NCBI RefSeq assembly: GCF_008247605.1 | Contig: NZ_CP043420.1 | Location: forward strand, 186,001 to 250,000 | DNA from: Kushneria phosphatilytica | Lineage (GTDB): Bacteria; Pseudomonadota; Gammaproteobacteria; Pseudomonadales; Halomonadaceae | Length of the DNA stretch: 64,000 nucleotides | Direction of reading: 5' to 3' | Shown here: in pieces, positions 15,056 to 24,045 of the stretch | How the letters are laid out: each line of letters opens with the position of its first letter | How positions within the stretch are numbered: the stretch's first letter is position 1 | Position numbers and translations under genes: made by a program | Notes under the pieces: model-generated | What the model saw: only the letters and a program-made list of their open reading frames with translations | Told to the model about the DNA's origin: nothing | Database searches by the model: none

Positions 15056-17659
15056 TCAGCTACTGGCGGCTGCCGCTTGTGGAGATTGCGGGGATCGACG
15101 GCGGCGCTGGAGCAGAATGATCAGCCCCAGCACCAGCAATGCCGGGATCCACAGCCACTCCTTGGCGAAACGGTCGGCAGGCAGGCGCACTGCAGTAATG
15201 GTCTGATCGAGATCAAAACCGAGCTCCTTTGCCTGGCTGCCCCAGGTGACCATATCCACCAGGGTGTTGCCTTCTTCCTCGCGCAACATCAGCCCCAGAT
15301 TTTCGAGCCGGGCCTGACCGGTGTCGCCTTCGACGGCGGGCACTTCCACCACGAAATGCGTCGGCTCGCCATAATCATCGGTGCCATCCACTGCCACCCG
15401 CAGATGCTGGCCGTCTTCCAGTTGCCCATAAGCCTCGGCCAGCTGGGCCGGCGGCATATTGTCATATGGCGGTACGATCATGTCCTGCCAGAACCCCGGG
15501 CGGAACAGGGTGAAGGCCACCAGCAGCAGCAGGAGGGTTTCGTACCAGCGGTTGCGGGTGATGAACCAGCCCTGGGTGGCGGCAGCGAAAATCAGCATCG
15601 CCACCGTCGCGACCACGAAGATCAGTATGCCGTGCCAGAGATCAACATTGATCAGCAACAGATCGGTGTTGAAGATGAACAAAAACGGCAGTGCGGCGGT
15701 ACGCAGGCTGTACCAGAAGGCCTGGGCACCGGTTCGGATCGGGTCTGCCCCCGAGATGGCGGCGGCCGCGAACGAGGCCAGACCCACCGGTGGTGTGACG
15801 TCCGCCATGATGCCGAAATAGAAGACAAACAGATGCACGGCGATCAGCGGCACCAGCAGCCCCTGCTGCTGGCCGAGCTGCACGATCACCGGGGCCAGCA
15901 GCGCCGAGACAACAATGTAGTTGGCAGTAGTCGGCAGGCCCATGCCGAGGATCAGGCTGAGCACGGCCGTGAGCATCAGCATCAGCAGCAGGCTGCCCAT
16001 GGAGAGCTGCTCGACCAGATCAGCGAGTACCAGCCCTACGCCGGTCTGGGAGACCGCACCGACGATAATGCCGGCAGTAGCGGTGGCGATGCCGATGCCG
16101 ACCATGTTGCGGGCGCCATCGGTCAGGCCGCCCCACAGGTCGTGGAAGCCCTCGGCAATATCGGCGCGCAGGTTGAGGCGGCCGCGGAAGAGGGCATCCA
16201 GCGGGCGCTGGGTGACCATGATCACCATCATCAGCACCGTCGCCCAGAAAGCCGACAGGCCGGGTGAGAGTCGCTCGACCATCAGACACCAGACCAGTAC
16301 CACCACCGGCAGCAGAAAGTGCAGGCCGACCATCACGGTCGGTTTGGTACGCGGCAGGACGGTAATGTCACTGTCCGGCGTGTCATGTTCCAGCTCGGGA
16401 TAGTTCGCGCCAAGACGCAGCAGCGCCACATAGGCTATGGCCAGGATCACGGCGACGACCCAGGGCGTGGCTTCACCGAGCACCGGTTTGAGCCAGCCCA
16501 GGCCGTAATAGACCGCGGCACACAATGCCATCAGACCGACCAGTCCGGTCAGAAAACCGGTGATCTTCACCAGCCAGGGGCGTACCGGGTTGCTGCTTTC
16601 GAGCCCCTGCATACCGGCCTTCATGGCCTCCAGGTGCACGATATAAAGCAGGGCGATGTAAGAGATGACTGCCGGCAGGAAGGCGTGTTTGATGACTTCG
16701 ACGTAGGGAATGCCGACATATTCCACCATCAGGAAGGCGGCAGCCCCCATGACCGGTGGCATGATCTGACCGTTGACCGAGGCAGCCACTTCCACGGCGC
16801 CGGCCTTGGTAGAAGGAAAGCCCACCCGCTTCATCAGCGGAATGGTGAACGTACCGGTGGTGACGGTGTTGGCAATCGAGGAGCCCGAAATCAGCCCGGT
16901 CAGACCGGAAGCGACGACTGCGGCCTTGGCGGGGCCGCCACGATAATGCCCCAGCAGCGAGAAGGCGACCTTGATGAAGTAATTGCCGGCCCCGGCTTTC
17001 TCCAGCAGCGCACCGAACAGCACGAACAGGAAGACAAAGCTGGTGGAGACACCAAGCGCGATGCCAAAGACGCCCTGGGTGGTCAGCCACTGATGATTGA
17101 CCAGTGCCTCGAAGCTGACGCCGCGATGCGCCAGCATGCCGGGCATGTACGGCCCGGCCAGCGAGTAACCGAGAAAGACCAGTGCCACGATGGTCAGTGG
17201 TGGTCCCAGAGAACGTCGGGTGCCTTCCAGTAGCAGCAGCAGGCCGATGATACCGACCACGACATCCTGGGTAATGGGATTGCCCGGACGATTGGCCAGC
17301 TGATCGTAGAAGACATAGATATAAAGCGCGCAAAAGGCCCCGATCAGTGCCATCGCCCAGTCGGTCAGTGGAATCCGATCGGAAGGGGAGCGGTTGAGCG
17401 CCGGATAGGAAAGAAAGGCCAGAAACAGGGCAAATGCCAGGTGGACCGAACGGGCTTCGGTAGCGCTGAATACGCCGAAGCCAAGCTGATAAGGCAGCGG
17501 TGAAGTGATCCACAGCTGAAACAGCGACCAGGCCAGCGCCACGCACAACAACAGGCGAGCGCTGAAGCCATGCAGCTGGCGACCACCGGTATCGGCGGTT
17601 GCCGCCATCTCCTGAGCGCTGGGGCGTGACTCGTCATCGCGAGACGCAGAGTTGTTCAT
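15056..17659 (-). CDS. TRAP transporter fused DctQM permease (TAXI type)
   Basis: An 867-residue inner-membrane protein with about 18-20 helices. It carries a fused small-subunit region at the N-terminus and a DctM-type large subunit with GGPAKAAVVASGLTGLISGS near residue 240 and LGMGLPTTANYIVVSALLAP near 570. Length and fusion are typical of the TAXI subfamily. The last 200 residues hold a soluble, probably periplasmic segment and a final helix before the RRRR tail. It uses ion gradients to import the ligand delivered by the TAXI binding protein encoded just upstream. The substrate is unknown; related systems are linked to organic and amino acids. Confidence 0.9.
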   Translation of the reverse strand: MNNSASRDDESRPSAQEMAATADTGGRQLHGFSARLLLCVALAWSLFQLWITSPLPYQLGFGVFSATEARSVHLAFALFLAFLSYPALNRSPSDRIPLTDWAMALIGAFCALYIYVFYDQLANRPGNPITQDVVVGIIGLLLLLEGTRRSLGPPLTIVALVFLGYSLAGPYMPGMLAHRGVSFEALVNHQWLTTQGVFGIALGVSTSFVFLFVLFGALLEKAGAGNYFIKVAFSLLGHYRGGPAKAAVVASGLTGLISGSSIANTVTTGTFTIPLMKRVGFPSTKAGAVEVAASVNGQIMPPVMGAAAFLMVEYVGIPYVEVIKHAFLPAVISYIALLYIVHLEAMKAGMQGLESSNPVRPWLVKITGFLTGLVGLMALCAAVYYGLGWLKPVLGEATPWVVAVILAIAYVALLRLGANYPELEHDTPDSDITVLPRTKPTVMVGLHFLLPVVVLVWCLMVERLSPGLSAFWATVLMMVIMVTQRPLDALFRGRLNLRADIAEGFHDLWGGLTDGARNMVGIGIATATAGIIVGAVSQTGVGLVLADLVEQLSMGSLLLMLMLTAVLSLILGMGLPTTANYIVVSALLAPVIVQLGQQQGLLVPLIAVHLFVFYFGIMADVTPPVGLASFAAAAISGADPIRTGAQAFWYSLRTAALPFLFIFNTDLLLINVDLWHGILIFVVATVAMLIFAAATQGWFITRNRWYETLLLLLVAFTLFRPGFWQDMIVPPYDNMPPAQLAEAYGQLEDGQHLRVAVDGTDDYGEPTHFVVEVPAVEGDTGQARLENLGLMLREEEGNTLVDMVTWGSQAKELGFDLDQTITAVRLPADRFAKEWLWIPALLVLGLIILLQRRRRSPQSPQAAAASS

Positions 17660-17703
17660 GTTCGAACCCTCGGGCGATGGGCAGGGCCATCATGACGACG
17701 TAA

Positions 17704-17726
17704 CGCCCCCGAGAGCATCGGAGGCG
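17704..17726 (-). promoter_or_regulatory. intercistronic hairpin between TAXI binding protein and permease
   Basis: On the minus strand CGCCTCCGA pairs with TCGGGGGCG around a 5-base loop, with one G-T pair. It lies between the binding-protein stop (17777) and the permease start (17659) and has no T-run, so it probably favours more binding protein than permease. Confidence 0.5.
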
Positions 17727-17776
17727 TCATGAAGAACAGGCAGGGTGAACCGGCCCGGAGCCGGTCACCGTGGGCA

Positions 17777-18775
17777 TTACTGTGATTGCTGCTCGTCGAG
17801 CCAGCCCTGCTCCTGGAAGTAGCGCCTGGCGCCTTCATGTAGCGGTGCGGTCAGGCCTTCGCTGATCATGGTCTTCGGCTCCAGATTGCCAAAGGCCGGA
17901 TGCAGCTTCTTGAAGCGATCGAAGTTCTCGAATACGGCGCTGGTGGCGGCATAGACCAGATCAGGGCTGACTTTCTCGGAACTGATCAGGGTGGCGCCAA
18001 CACCGAAGGTCTTCACGTCATCCGGATTGCCCTTGTACATGCCACCGGGCACGGTATAGAAGCTGTAATACGGGTTGTCTTCAACCAGCTTCTGGATGGC
18101 CGGGCCGTCCAGCGGAATGATGCGGGCATCGGTGGTGGTCGCCGCCTCCTGGATCGAGCCGTTGGGGTGGCCGGCGACGAAGATCATTGCATCGATATTG
18201 TTGTCGGCCAGTGCAGAGGCCTGCTCGGCGCTATCGAGTTCGGAGGCCAGCGCGAAGTCATCAGTGGTCCAGCCCTTGGCCTTCATAATGACTTCCATGG
18301 TGGCGCGGTTGCCGGAACCGGGATTCCCGATATTGACCCGCTTGCCCTTCAGATCATCCAGCGACTTGATGCCGGAGTCGGCACGGGCAACCAGGGTAGC
18401 CGGCTCGCCATGCAGGGCGAAGACACTGCGCAGATCCTTGTGTGCCTTGCCTTCGAACTGGCCCTCGCCACGATAGGCATTGTACTGCACGTCGGACTGG
18501 GCCACGCCGAGATCCAGATCGCCGTTTTCGATGCCGTTGACGTTGGCGACCGAGGCGCCGGTGGAGGGAGCATTACACTTGTAGCCGCTGTCGCCCTGGT
18601 TGACGAAGCGACAGATGGACTGGCCGACCACGTAGTAGACGCCGGTCTGGCCGCCGGTGCCAATGGTCATGAACTGGTTGTCGGCCGCCTGGGCGCTACC
18701 TGTCGAGGCGGCAAGTGTCCCCAGCGTCATGACGGTCGCCGATAACAGCGCAGTGAGTGTCTGTCGTTTGATCAT
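17777..18775 (-). CDS. TAXI-family TRAP transporter solute-binding protein
   Basis: A 332-residue periplasmic protein. The start at 18775 gives the signal peptide MIKRQTLTALLSATVMTLGT with cleavage near AQAA; an ATG at 18856 adds 27 unlikely residues. The mature protein opens with FMTIGTGGQTGVYYVVGQSI, the TAXI signature, and continues with LDLGVAQSDVQYNAY and VNIGNPGSGNR. It binds the substrate for the fused permease downstream. It is preceded, in the same direction, by genes for a CocE hydrolase and an ATP-grasp enzyme, so the imported compound may be their substrate or product. Confidence 0.9.
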   Translation of the reverse strand: MIKRQTLTALLSATVMTLGTLAASTGSAQAADNQFMTIGTGGQTGVYYVVGQSICRFVNQGDSGYKCNAPSTGASVANVNGIENGDLDLGVAQSDVQYNAYRGEGQFEGKAHKDLRSVFALHGEPATLVARADSGIKSLDDLKGKRVNIGNPGSGNRATMEVIMKAKGWTTDDFALASELDSAEQASALADNNIDAMIFVAGHPNGSIQEAATTTDARIIPLDGPAIQKLVEDNPYYSFYTVPGGMYKGNPDDVKTFGVGATLISSEKVSPDLVYAATSAVFENFDRFKKLHPAFGNLEPKTMISEGLTAPLHEGARRYFQEQGWLDEQQSQ

Positions 18776-18910
18776 GGGTGAGATCCTTGTTGTCCCTTGT
18801 AATCGAGTCCTGCTCAACCGTGCCGACAAGTTACTGGCCCGGCGTGAATGCTGCAAAACGACACTGGTCTAATCTTAAGCCTGACGAAAGTTTCATGGCC
18901 AATTCGATGA

Positions 18911-20968
18911 CTAGACCAGATCCCTGGGGATACGCTCATCCCAGCTCTGGGCGTGAAGTCGGGTTTCGCCTTCCCACGCGTCGAGTGTTGCCCGAATTCT
19001 GAAATGCGTCGGATCGGACGTCATCAGGGTGCGAGTCACGGTCCTGACGCTCCAGTCGCCGCGACGGAAATGGCGCTCCCACTCGGTCCACCCCTCGACA
19101 CTGTCATAATCGCCATAGGCGTAGCCGTAGCGCTCGGTGACCCGGGCGGCGATCTCCATGCCGGTATCGTCGAAGCGGTACCGCCCTTCATCGTTGACGA
19201 TTTCAAGCGTCGTGCGGTCATTGGCGAGATCGCGAATCACCTGCCAGGCCTCATGCCCCGACTGCAGTACCGTGGTGGGCAGGGATTCGGCAGCTTCAGG
19301 CAGTTCGAAGGCCGGCAGGCTGTTTTCTTCTTCCGGCCGGGGCTCGCGAAAGGGCAGATGCAGCCGGCAACTGGCCGGATGGAGCGTCAGTCTGACCGGT
19401 TTGGGCGCCGGCCAGGCGAGCGGCCAGTAGCTGGTCGAGATGGACAGCCGGATGCAGTGGCCCACCGGAAACTGCTGGGCAATATGCTTGAGCGGCACAC
19501 GGACCCGGTAACGCTCGCCCGGCACCAGTGGCTCGGGGTGCTCATCACTCTCGCGGTGGGTGAGATTGAGCAGGCCGTAGGAGACGCGGGTGGCCTTGTC
19601 ATCATGATTGATATCGATCAGACGCACCGCCACCATCGCGACCGGCTCATCGGCGGAGAGCTCCAGCTCGACTGCCGGCTGACCACAGATCTCGATCGCC
19701 CGGCTCAGTGCTGCCGTCTGGAAGACCAGCGATCCGCCATCCTCCTCGCGCTGGTCATGGGGCAGGTCAGGCGGGGCGTTATAGGAGCACCACTTGCCGG
19801 CATAGAGTCCGACCGATAGCGATGAGCGGATGGTCAGCGGAATCGAGTCGTCATCCTCACTGGCGCGCCGACCGCTGGTATTGGCATCAACCGACTCGGG
19901 GATCAGATCGTGTCCGCTGGTCAGCCGGAATATCTGTGGCACGATATTGGACGAGGGCCAGCTCGGCTCCGCAATCCAGCGCCCGGGACGGGTGTCATAA
20001 CGGGTCGAGGGCGGCACCGACTCCTGCATCCAGACCCGCAGCATGGGTTCTTCCATGATGCCGGTGTCGATACCCTTGAGCCAGTAATCCCACCAGCGCA
20101 ACGACTCCTGTAGAAAGCCAATGGCCGGCCCCGGGACACCCAGGTGCGGGTATTTGTGCGCCCAGGGGCCCACCAGTCCCTTGCGCGGCACGTCGAGACC
20201 TTCCAGCAAGCGGAAGACGGCATTGCAGTAGCCATCCGCCCAGCCACTGACGGCATAGACCGGACAGCGGATGCGCGAAAAATCCTCACAGACCGAACCA
20301 TGTTTCCAGTAGGCGTCGCGACGCTGATGGGCGAGCCATTTCGAGAGCCACAGCCCGCTGCCTTCCAGGCGTTGCTGCCACATGTCGCGCCAGCGATCGC
20401 CTACCAGTGCCGGATCCGGTGGGCAGGCGTTGCCATCGAACATGGTCGAGGCCCAGGAGAGATTGTCGGCCAGCAGACATCCCCCCATGTGATGCACATC
20501 GTCGGCGTAACGGTCATCGGTGGAACACAGCGTGATTACCGCCTTGAGCTCGGGCGGTTGCAGGGCGGCAATCTGCAGACCGTTGAAGCCGCCCCATGAG
20601 ATACCGACCATGCCGACATCGCCGGTGCACCAGGGTTGATTGCCCAGCCAGCGCAGGATTTCCACACCATCATCAAGCTCTTCCTGCAGATATTCATCAC
20701 GCAGTACGCCATCCGATTCACCGGTCCCACGAATATCCACGCGGACCCCGGCATAGCCGTGACCGGCCCACCAGCGATGTGTACCGGCATCGCGCTGGGC
20801 GGTCAGATCGCGCTTGCGATAGGGCAGGTATTCCAGAATGGCCGGGACGGGGGCCGTCTCGGCATCTTCCGGTCGCCAGATACGCACTGCCAGACGACAG
20901 CCGTCAGCCAGCTCGATCCAGCTTTCTTCTTCCACAATCCGACATGGCAGATCGCGCACGATGCGCAT
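18911..20968 (-). CDS. CocE/NonD-family serine hydrolase (X-Pro dipeptidyl-peptidase-like)
   Basis: A 685-residue alpha/beta hydrolase with a C-terminal jelly-roll (X-Pro dipeptidyl-peptidase C-terminal domain, from about residue 340). The catalytic triad looks intact: Ser in GISWGGF near residue 123, Asp in SGWADGY near 243 and His in GPWAHKYPH near 273. The oxyanion Tyr lies in EYLPYRKRD. Family members cleave esters or amides (cocaine esterase, glutaryl-acylase, X-Pro peptidases). No signal peptide is seen, so it should act in the cytoplasm. It starts 45 bases after the ATP-grasp stop, so the two are probably one transcript. The substrate is unknown. Confidence 0.85.
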   Translation of the reverse strand: MRIVRDLPCRIVEEESWIELADGCRLAVRIWRPEDAETAPVPAILEYLPYRKRDLTAQRDAGTHRWWAGHGYAGVRVDIRGTGESDGVLRDEYLQEELDDGVEILRWLGNQPWCTGDVGMVGISWGGFNGLQIAALQPPELKAVITLCSTDDRYADDVHHMGGCLLADNLSWASTMFDGNACPPDPALVGDRWRDMWQQRLEGSGLWLSKWLAHQRRDAYWKHGSVCEDFSRIRCPVYAVSGWADGYCNAVFRLLEGLDVPRKGLVGPWAHKYPHLGVPGPAIGFLQESLRWWDYWLKGIDTGIMEEPMLRVWMQESVPPSTRYDTRPGRWIAEPSWPSSNIVPQIFRLTSGHDLIPESVDANTSGRRASEDDDSIPLTIRSSLSVGLYAGKWCSYNAPPDLPHDQREEDGGSLVFQTAALSRAIEICGQPAVELELSADEPVAMVAVRLIDINHDDKATRVSYGLLNLTHRESDEHPEPLVPGERYRVRVPLKHIAQQFPVGHCIRLSISTSYWPLAWPAPKPVRLTLHPASCRLHLPFREPRPEEENSLPAFELPEAAESLPTTVLQSGHEAWQVIRDLANDRTTLEIVNDEGRYRFDDTGMEIAARVTERYGYAYGDYDSVEGWTEWERHFRRGDWSVRTVTRTLMTSDPTHFRIRATLDAWEGETRLHAQSWDERIPRDLV

Positions 20969-21013
20969 CAGCAGTACTCCCCAGACCGGCGCGGTGCGGC
21001 GCTGTTTGCAGGT

Positions 21014-22315
21014 TCAGCCGATGATATCGGTGAACTCGAATGTCAGTCGCTCGGCAAGTTGCGCATAGTTGTTTTCCAGCGCTTCGGCGGTATCGGCCCC
21101 CATCCAGACATAGGCCAGCGCGAAGCTGTAACTGTCCTGCTCGGGCAGCGCTGACAGCCGCTGACCGGCCTCGACCTGCAAGGCAATGTAAGTCCCGGGA
21201 AAGTCCTGTTGCAGCGTCTCGATTTCGCGCTCGCTGGGCACCCGGGTCACCGTCGCATCGACAAAGAATACCCGGTAGAAGAACTTGGCGGCCACTGCGA
21301 AATCGCCTTCACGATGCGGCATGTCCGGCCTTTGGCCAAGTGCCAGGTCGACCGTGACCTGCTGGTGGCTGACCCCGTCGACCTTGGCAAACAGATCACA
21401 GTGCGACTGGGAGATTCGGGTATTGATCTCCAGCAGCCAGACACGGTTTTGCACTTCATCCCAGAAGAACTCGATGTTGAAGGCAGCATTGTCGTAGCCG
21501 ATGTGCGCCATGACCGTCTGCGTCAGATCAAGCATGCGTGCCTGGATGGCCTCCGGGAGGAGGGAGGGATAGCGATAGTAAAAGAAGCTCAGTACCTGGG
21601 GATAACGGATGGAGTCGACGATGCCATAGGACACTACTTCTCCCTCGAAGACGTAGCCTTCCACGGTGCACTGCCAGCCGCCGATGATCTCTTCGGCCAT
21701 ACAGTAGCCGCCATCCACGGCACGCACTTCCTCGGGCAGGCTGGCCTGCTCGAGCACGTAGTTGAATGGCTCGGAGATCAGGCCGATATCCTCGCGCAGC
21801 CGGGTGGTTGCCAGTTGAAAATCCTCCGGACTGTCGATGCGAAAGCCCAGGCGCGAGCCCGAGGACTTGATCGGTTTGACGAAGAAGGGGAAGTAGAGTC
21901 CTGCCTCACCGATCTTCGATAGCGCTTGTTCATCGAACGGATCGAAGGCCGTGAAGCGAGGAATGTAATTGCCGATGACTTCGCGTTGCGTCAACCGGCT
22001 CCAGTATTTGTGCTCGCACCGCAGCAGGCTCTCCAGACTCGTGGTGCGGGTGCCGAAGCGGTTGCAGAGAATCGGCAGCATGGTGGACACCGGGAAGTCC
22101 ATGTAGCCGATGATGGCATCGATCGGTTCGCCGAACGCTTTCAGGGTGTCATCGGCGCGACGCACCATGTCCTCGATCGGAAAGACTTCGGTGTCATAGA
22201 CCTCGGCGGGATCGATCACGCCGTGAAAGCGATATTCCGACGCGCCGCGCAGTTGTTGCAGGCGCTGGCGATTGAACTCGTTAAGACCGACCACAAAGAT
22301 GTTGCGCTGTGTCAT
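21014..22315 (-). CDS. ATP-grasp domain ligase
   Basis: A 433-residue protein. The start at 22315 is supported by GGAGG seven bases upstream; the frame continues to 22519 without a better site. After a Rossmann-like N-terminal lobe (MTQRNIFVVGLNEFNR) comes an ATP-grasp fold with FPFFVKPIKSSGSRLGFRI near 155 and the metal-binding LLEINTRISQS near residue 304. ATP-grasp ligases join a carboxylate, activated as acyl phosphate, to an amine, thiol or carbon. The product is unknown. Together with the downstream CocE amidase-like gene it could form a make-and-cleave pair for an amide-linked small molecule; this is inference. It is divergent from the M20-family gene. Confidence 0.85.
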   Translation of the reverse strand: MTQRNIFVVGLNEFNRQRLQQLRGASEYRFHGVIDPAEVYDTEVFPIEDMVRRADDTLKAFGEPIDAIIGYMDFPVSTMLPILCNRFGTRTTSLESLLRCEHKYWSRLTQREVIGNYIPRFTAFDPFDEQALSKIGEAGLYFPFFVKPIKSSGSRLGFRIDSPEDFQLATTRLREDIGLISEPFNYVLEQASLPEEVRAVDGGYCMAEEIIGGWQCTVEGYVFEGEVVSYGIVDSIRYPQVLSFFYYRYPSLLPEAIQARMLDLTQTVMAHIGYDNAAFNIEFFWDEVQNRVWLLEINTRISQSHCDLFAKVDGVSHQQVTVDLALGQRPDMPHREGDFAVAAKFFYRVFFVDATVTRVPSEREIETLQQDFPGTYIALQVEAGQRLSALPEQDSYSFALAYVWMGADTAEALENNYAQLAERLTFEFTDIIG

Positions 22316-22541
22316 GAAAGGCCTCCGACTCACAGGCTGAGTGGATGACCTCCGGTCGGCCGACAAGCTGCCGGACCTCGGGTCGCAGGGCGCACTGCAT
22401 GTTTCGAGCATAGACGCCAAATGGATGTCGGGGGCCGACATGACACCGGACTTTGGTGGCGGGAGGCGGATTTGCCTGAAACTACGGTATCGCGCAATGT
22501 GGGCCTGAAGAACCGACAATGACAGGAACAGGGGACAAGTG
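22316..22541. promoter_or_regulatory. divergent promoter region between ATP-grasp and M20 genes
   Basis: A 226-base non-coding gap between divergent starts that should hold promoters for both genes. I see no clear palindromic operator. Confidence 0.4.
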
Positions 22542-23810
22542 ATGACCGGTCAGGCCAGAGGAGAACGCAATCCGGTGCAGGATGGCGCTACGATCATGGA
22601 GGCCTGTGAAGTGCTGGCCGGTATTTCGGCTGATACGGAGCGGCTGGTGCGGCGCTACCTGTCTCCCGAGCATGCGCGCGCCAACGCAATGATTGCCTCC
22701 TGGATGGCCGCGGTCGGAATGCGTACCTGGCAGGACAGCGTTGGCAACCAGTGGGGGCGCTATGAGGGTGAAGATCCCGAAGCACCGGCACTGGTGCTCG
22801 GGTCGCATCTGGACGCCGGTGGCGACAATGATCGTTTCGATGGCGTACTGGGGATACTGCTCGGTATCGCAGTGGTCACTCGGTTGAATGCCCAGGGCAA
22901 GCGGCCTGCACGCCCGATCGAAGTGGTCGCCTTCGGGGACGGCCTCGGGAAGCGCTTCGGTAACGCCCTGTTTACCAGTCGGGCCATGGCTGGTGAGAAA
23001 ATGCCCGACCCATGGCAGTCCATCGATAATGACGGTATTACGCTTGCTCAGGCGCTACATGATTTCGGCCTCGATCCTGCCAGGGTATCAGAGGCTGCCC
23101 GTGATCCCGCGTCCCTGGCCGGCTACCTGGAGGTTCATACCGAACAGGGGCCGGTACTGGAAGCCGAGCGACAGTCACTGGGTGTGGGTACCGGAATAAT
23201 GGGAGAGCGCTGTTTCGCAATCACCCTTTGCGGGCAGGCCGGTCATGCTGGTACCACGCCGTTCGAGCTGCGCCGTGATGCCCTCACAGGTGCTGCCGAA
23301 GCCATTCTGGCTATCGAGACACTGGCACGGGCGGCGGGGGTCGTGGCCACTGTCGGGCATCTGGCCACCCACCCCGGTGTGAGCGATACCATTGTCGGCC
23401 AGATCCATATGAGTCTCGATATTCGCGCCGAACACGATGAGGATCGTGATCGTACCCTGGAAGCCATCCGGACCACCTGTGACAGTATCGGTGAGACACG
23501 TGGTCTGGCCTGGCAGTGGGAAGAGTTACGTCACATCCCTGCGAAGCGTTGTGCCCCTCGGCTGCTTGACGCCCTGACCGCCGCTGTATCTTCTGAGCAA
23601 CACTCTGCGTTCCAGCTTTCCGGAGGCATTGACTGCGATGCGCGGGCGGTCGCGGCAGTGACCGATATCGGCCTGCTGTTCGTGCGTTGCCGTGGTTTTA
23701 TAGGAGAACGTGTCAGCGAGTCGGTGCATGTGGAGGATATTGATGCCGCACTGAACGCTCTGAGCGAAACCGTGGCGCGTCTTGATCGGGAAACTGCCAC
23801 GCCTGTCTGA
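22542..23810 (+). CDS. M20-family (AllC/carbamoylase-like) protein lacking key catalytic residues
   Basis: A 422-residue protein that aligns along its length with allantoate amidohydrolase and N-carbamoyl-L-amino-acid hydrolase. GSHLD (His89) and RFDG (Asp100) keep two metal ligands, HTEQG (His199) a third, and GHAGTTPF the dimer-domain motif. The usual EEEG, which supplies the catalytic base and a metal-bridging Glu, reads GDGLG at 132-136. The usual GHDA reads DCDA near 364, and the final GISH reads FIGE at 386-389, losing the last His ligand. It is therefore probably not a normal metallohydrolase. The ATG at 22542 follows GGGG at seven bases. It is divergent from the ATP-grasp/CocE genes. 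Confidence 0.8.
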   Translation: MTGQARGERNPVQDGATIMEACEVLAGISADTERLVRRYLSPEHARANAMIASWMAAVGMRTWQDSVGNQWGRYEGEDPEAPALVLGSHLDAGGDNDRFDGVLGILLGIAVVTRLNAQGKRPARPIEVVAFGDGLGKRFGNALFTSRAMAGEKMPDPWQSIDNDGITLAQALHDFGLDPARVSEAARDPASLAGYLEVHTEQGPVLEAERQSLGVGTGIMGERCFAITLCGQAGHAGTTPFELRRDALTGAAEAILAIETLARAAGVVATVGHLATHPGVSDTIVGQIHMSLDIRAEHDEDRDRTLEAIRTTCDSIGETRGLAWQWEELRHIPAKRCAPRLLDALTAAVSSEQHSAFQLSGGIDCDARAVAAVTDIGLLFVRCRGFIGERVSESVHVEDIDAALNALSETVARLDRETATPV

Positions 23811-24045
23811 GACCGGCCCCATGGCCGACGTACCCTGCGTCGGCCGTTATCGTTTGTGCTGGTTGTGCCTTCCATTATCCGCTACGCCTGGATGGCATCC
23901 CGTTGCTGCTGGGCCTGAAAGCTCATTCGGTAGTTTTACAACATGGCTTTCAACCAAGGTCGAGTATCTCGTGGAGTGTCAGACTGTACGATGTTATCGC
24001 TAACACGCTTACGCCCACCCTGTGGGAACGGTTCCGGAGAGCACA
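23811..24045 (+). promoter_or_regulatory. promoter region of the gluconate/idonate operon
   Basis: A 235-base gap with no gene. It carries the GntR-like palindrome reported separately and TTTACA near 23935 as a possible -35 element. Confidence 0.4.
23991..24006 (+). promoter_or_regulatory. GntR/IdnR-like operator
   Basis: ATGTTATCGCTAACAC contains the perfect inverted repeat TGTTA-N4-TAACA and closely resembles the E. coli GntR/IdnR box (ATGTTACCGGTAACAT-like). It lies 40 bases before the permease start, a position suited to repression by a LacI-family regulator. No such regulator gene lies in the window. Confidence 0.65.

Noticed and set aside
14864..16267. Plus-strand frame of 467 codons running from the cyclase gene into the TRAP permease region
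   Set aside because: Gln/His-rich antisense shadow of the TRAP permease gene, which has clear membrane helices and TAXI signatures.
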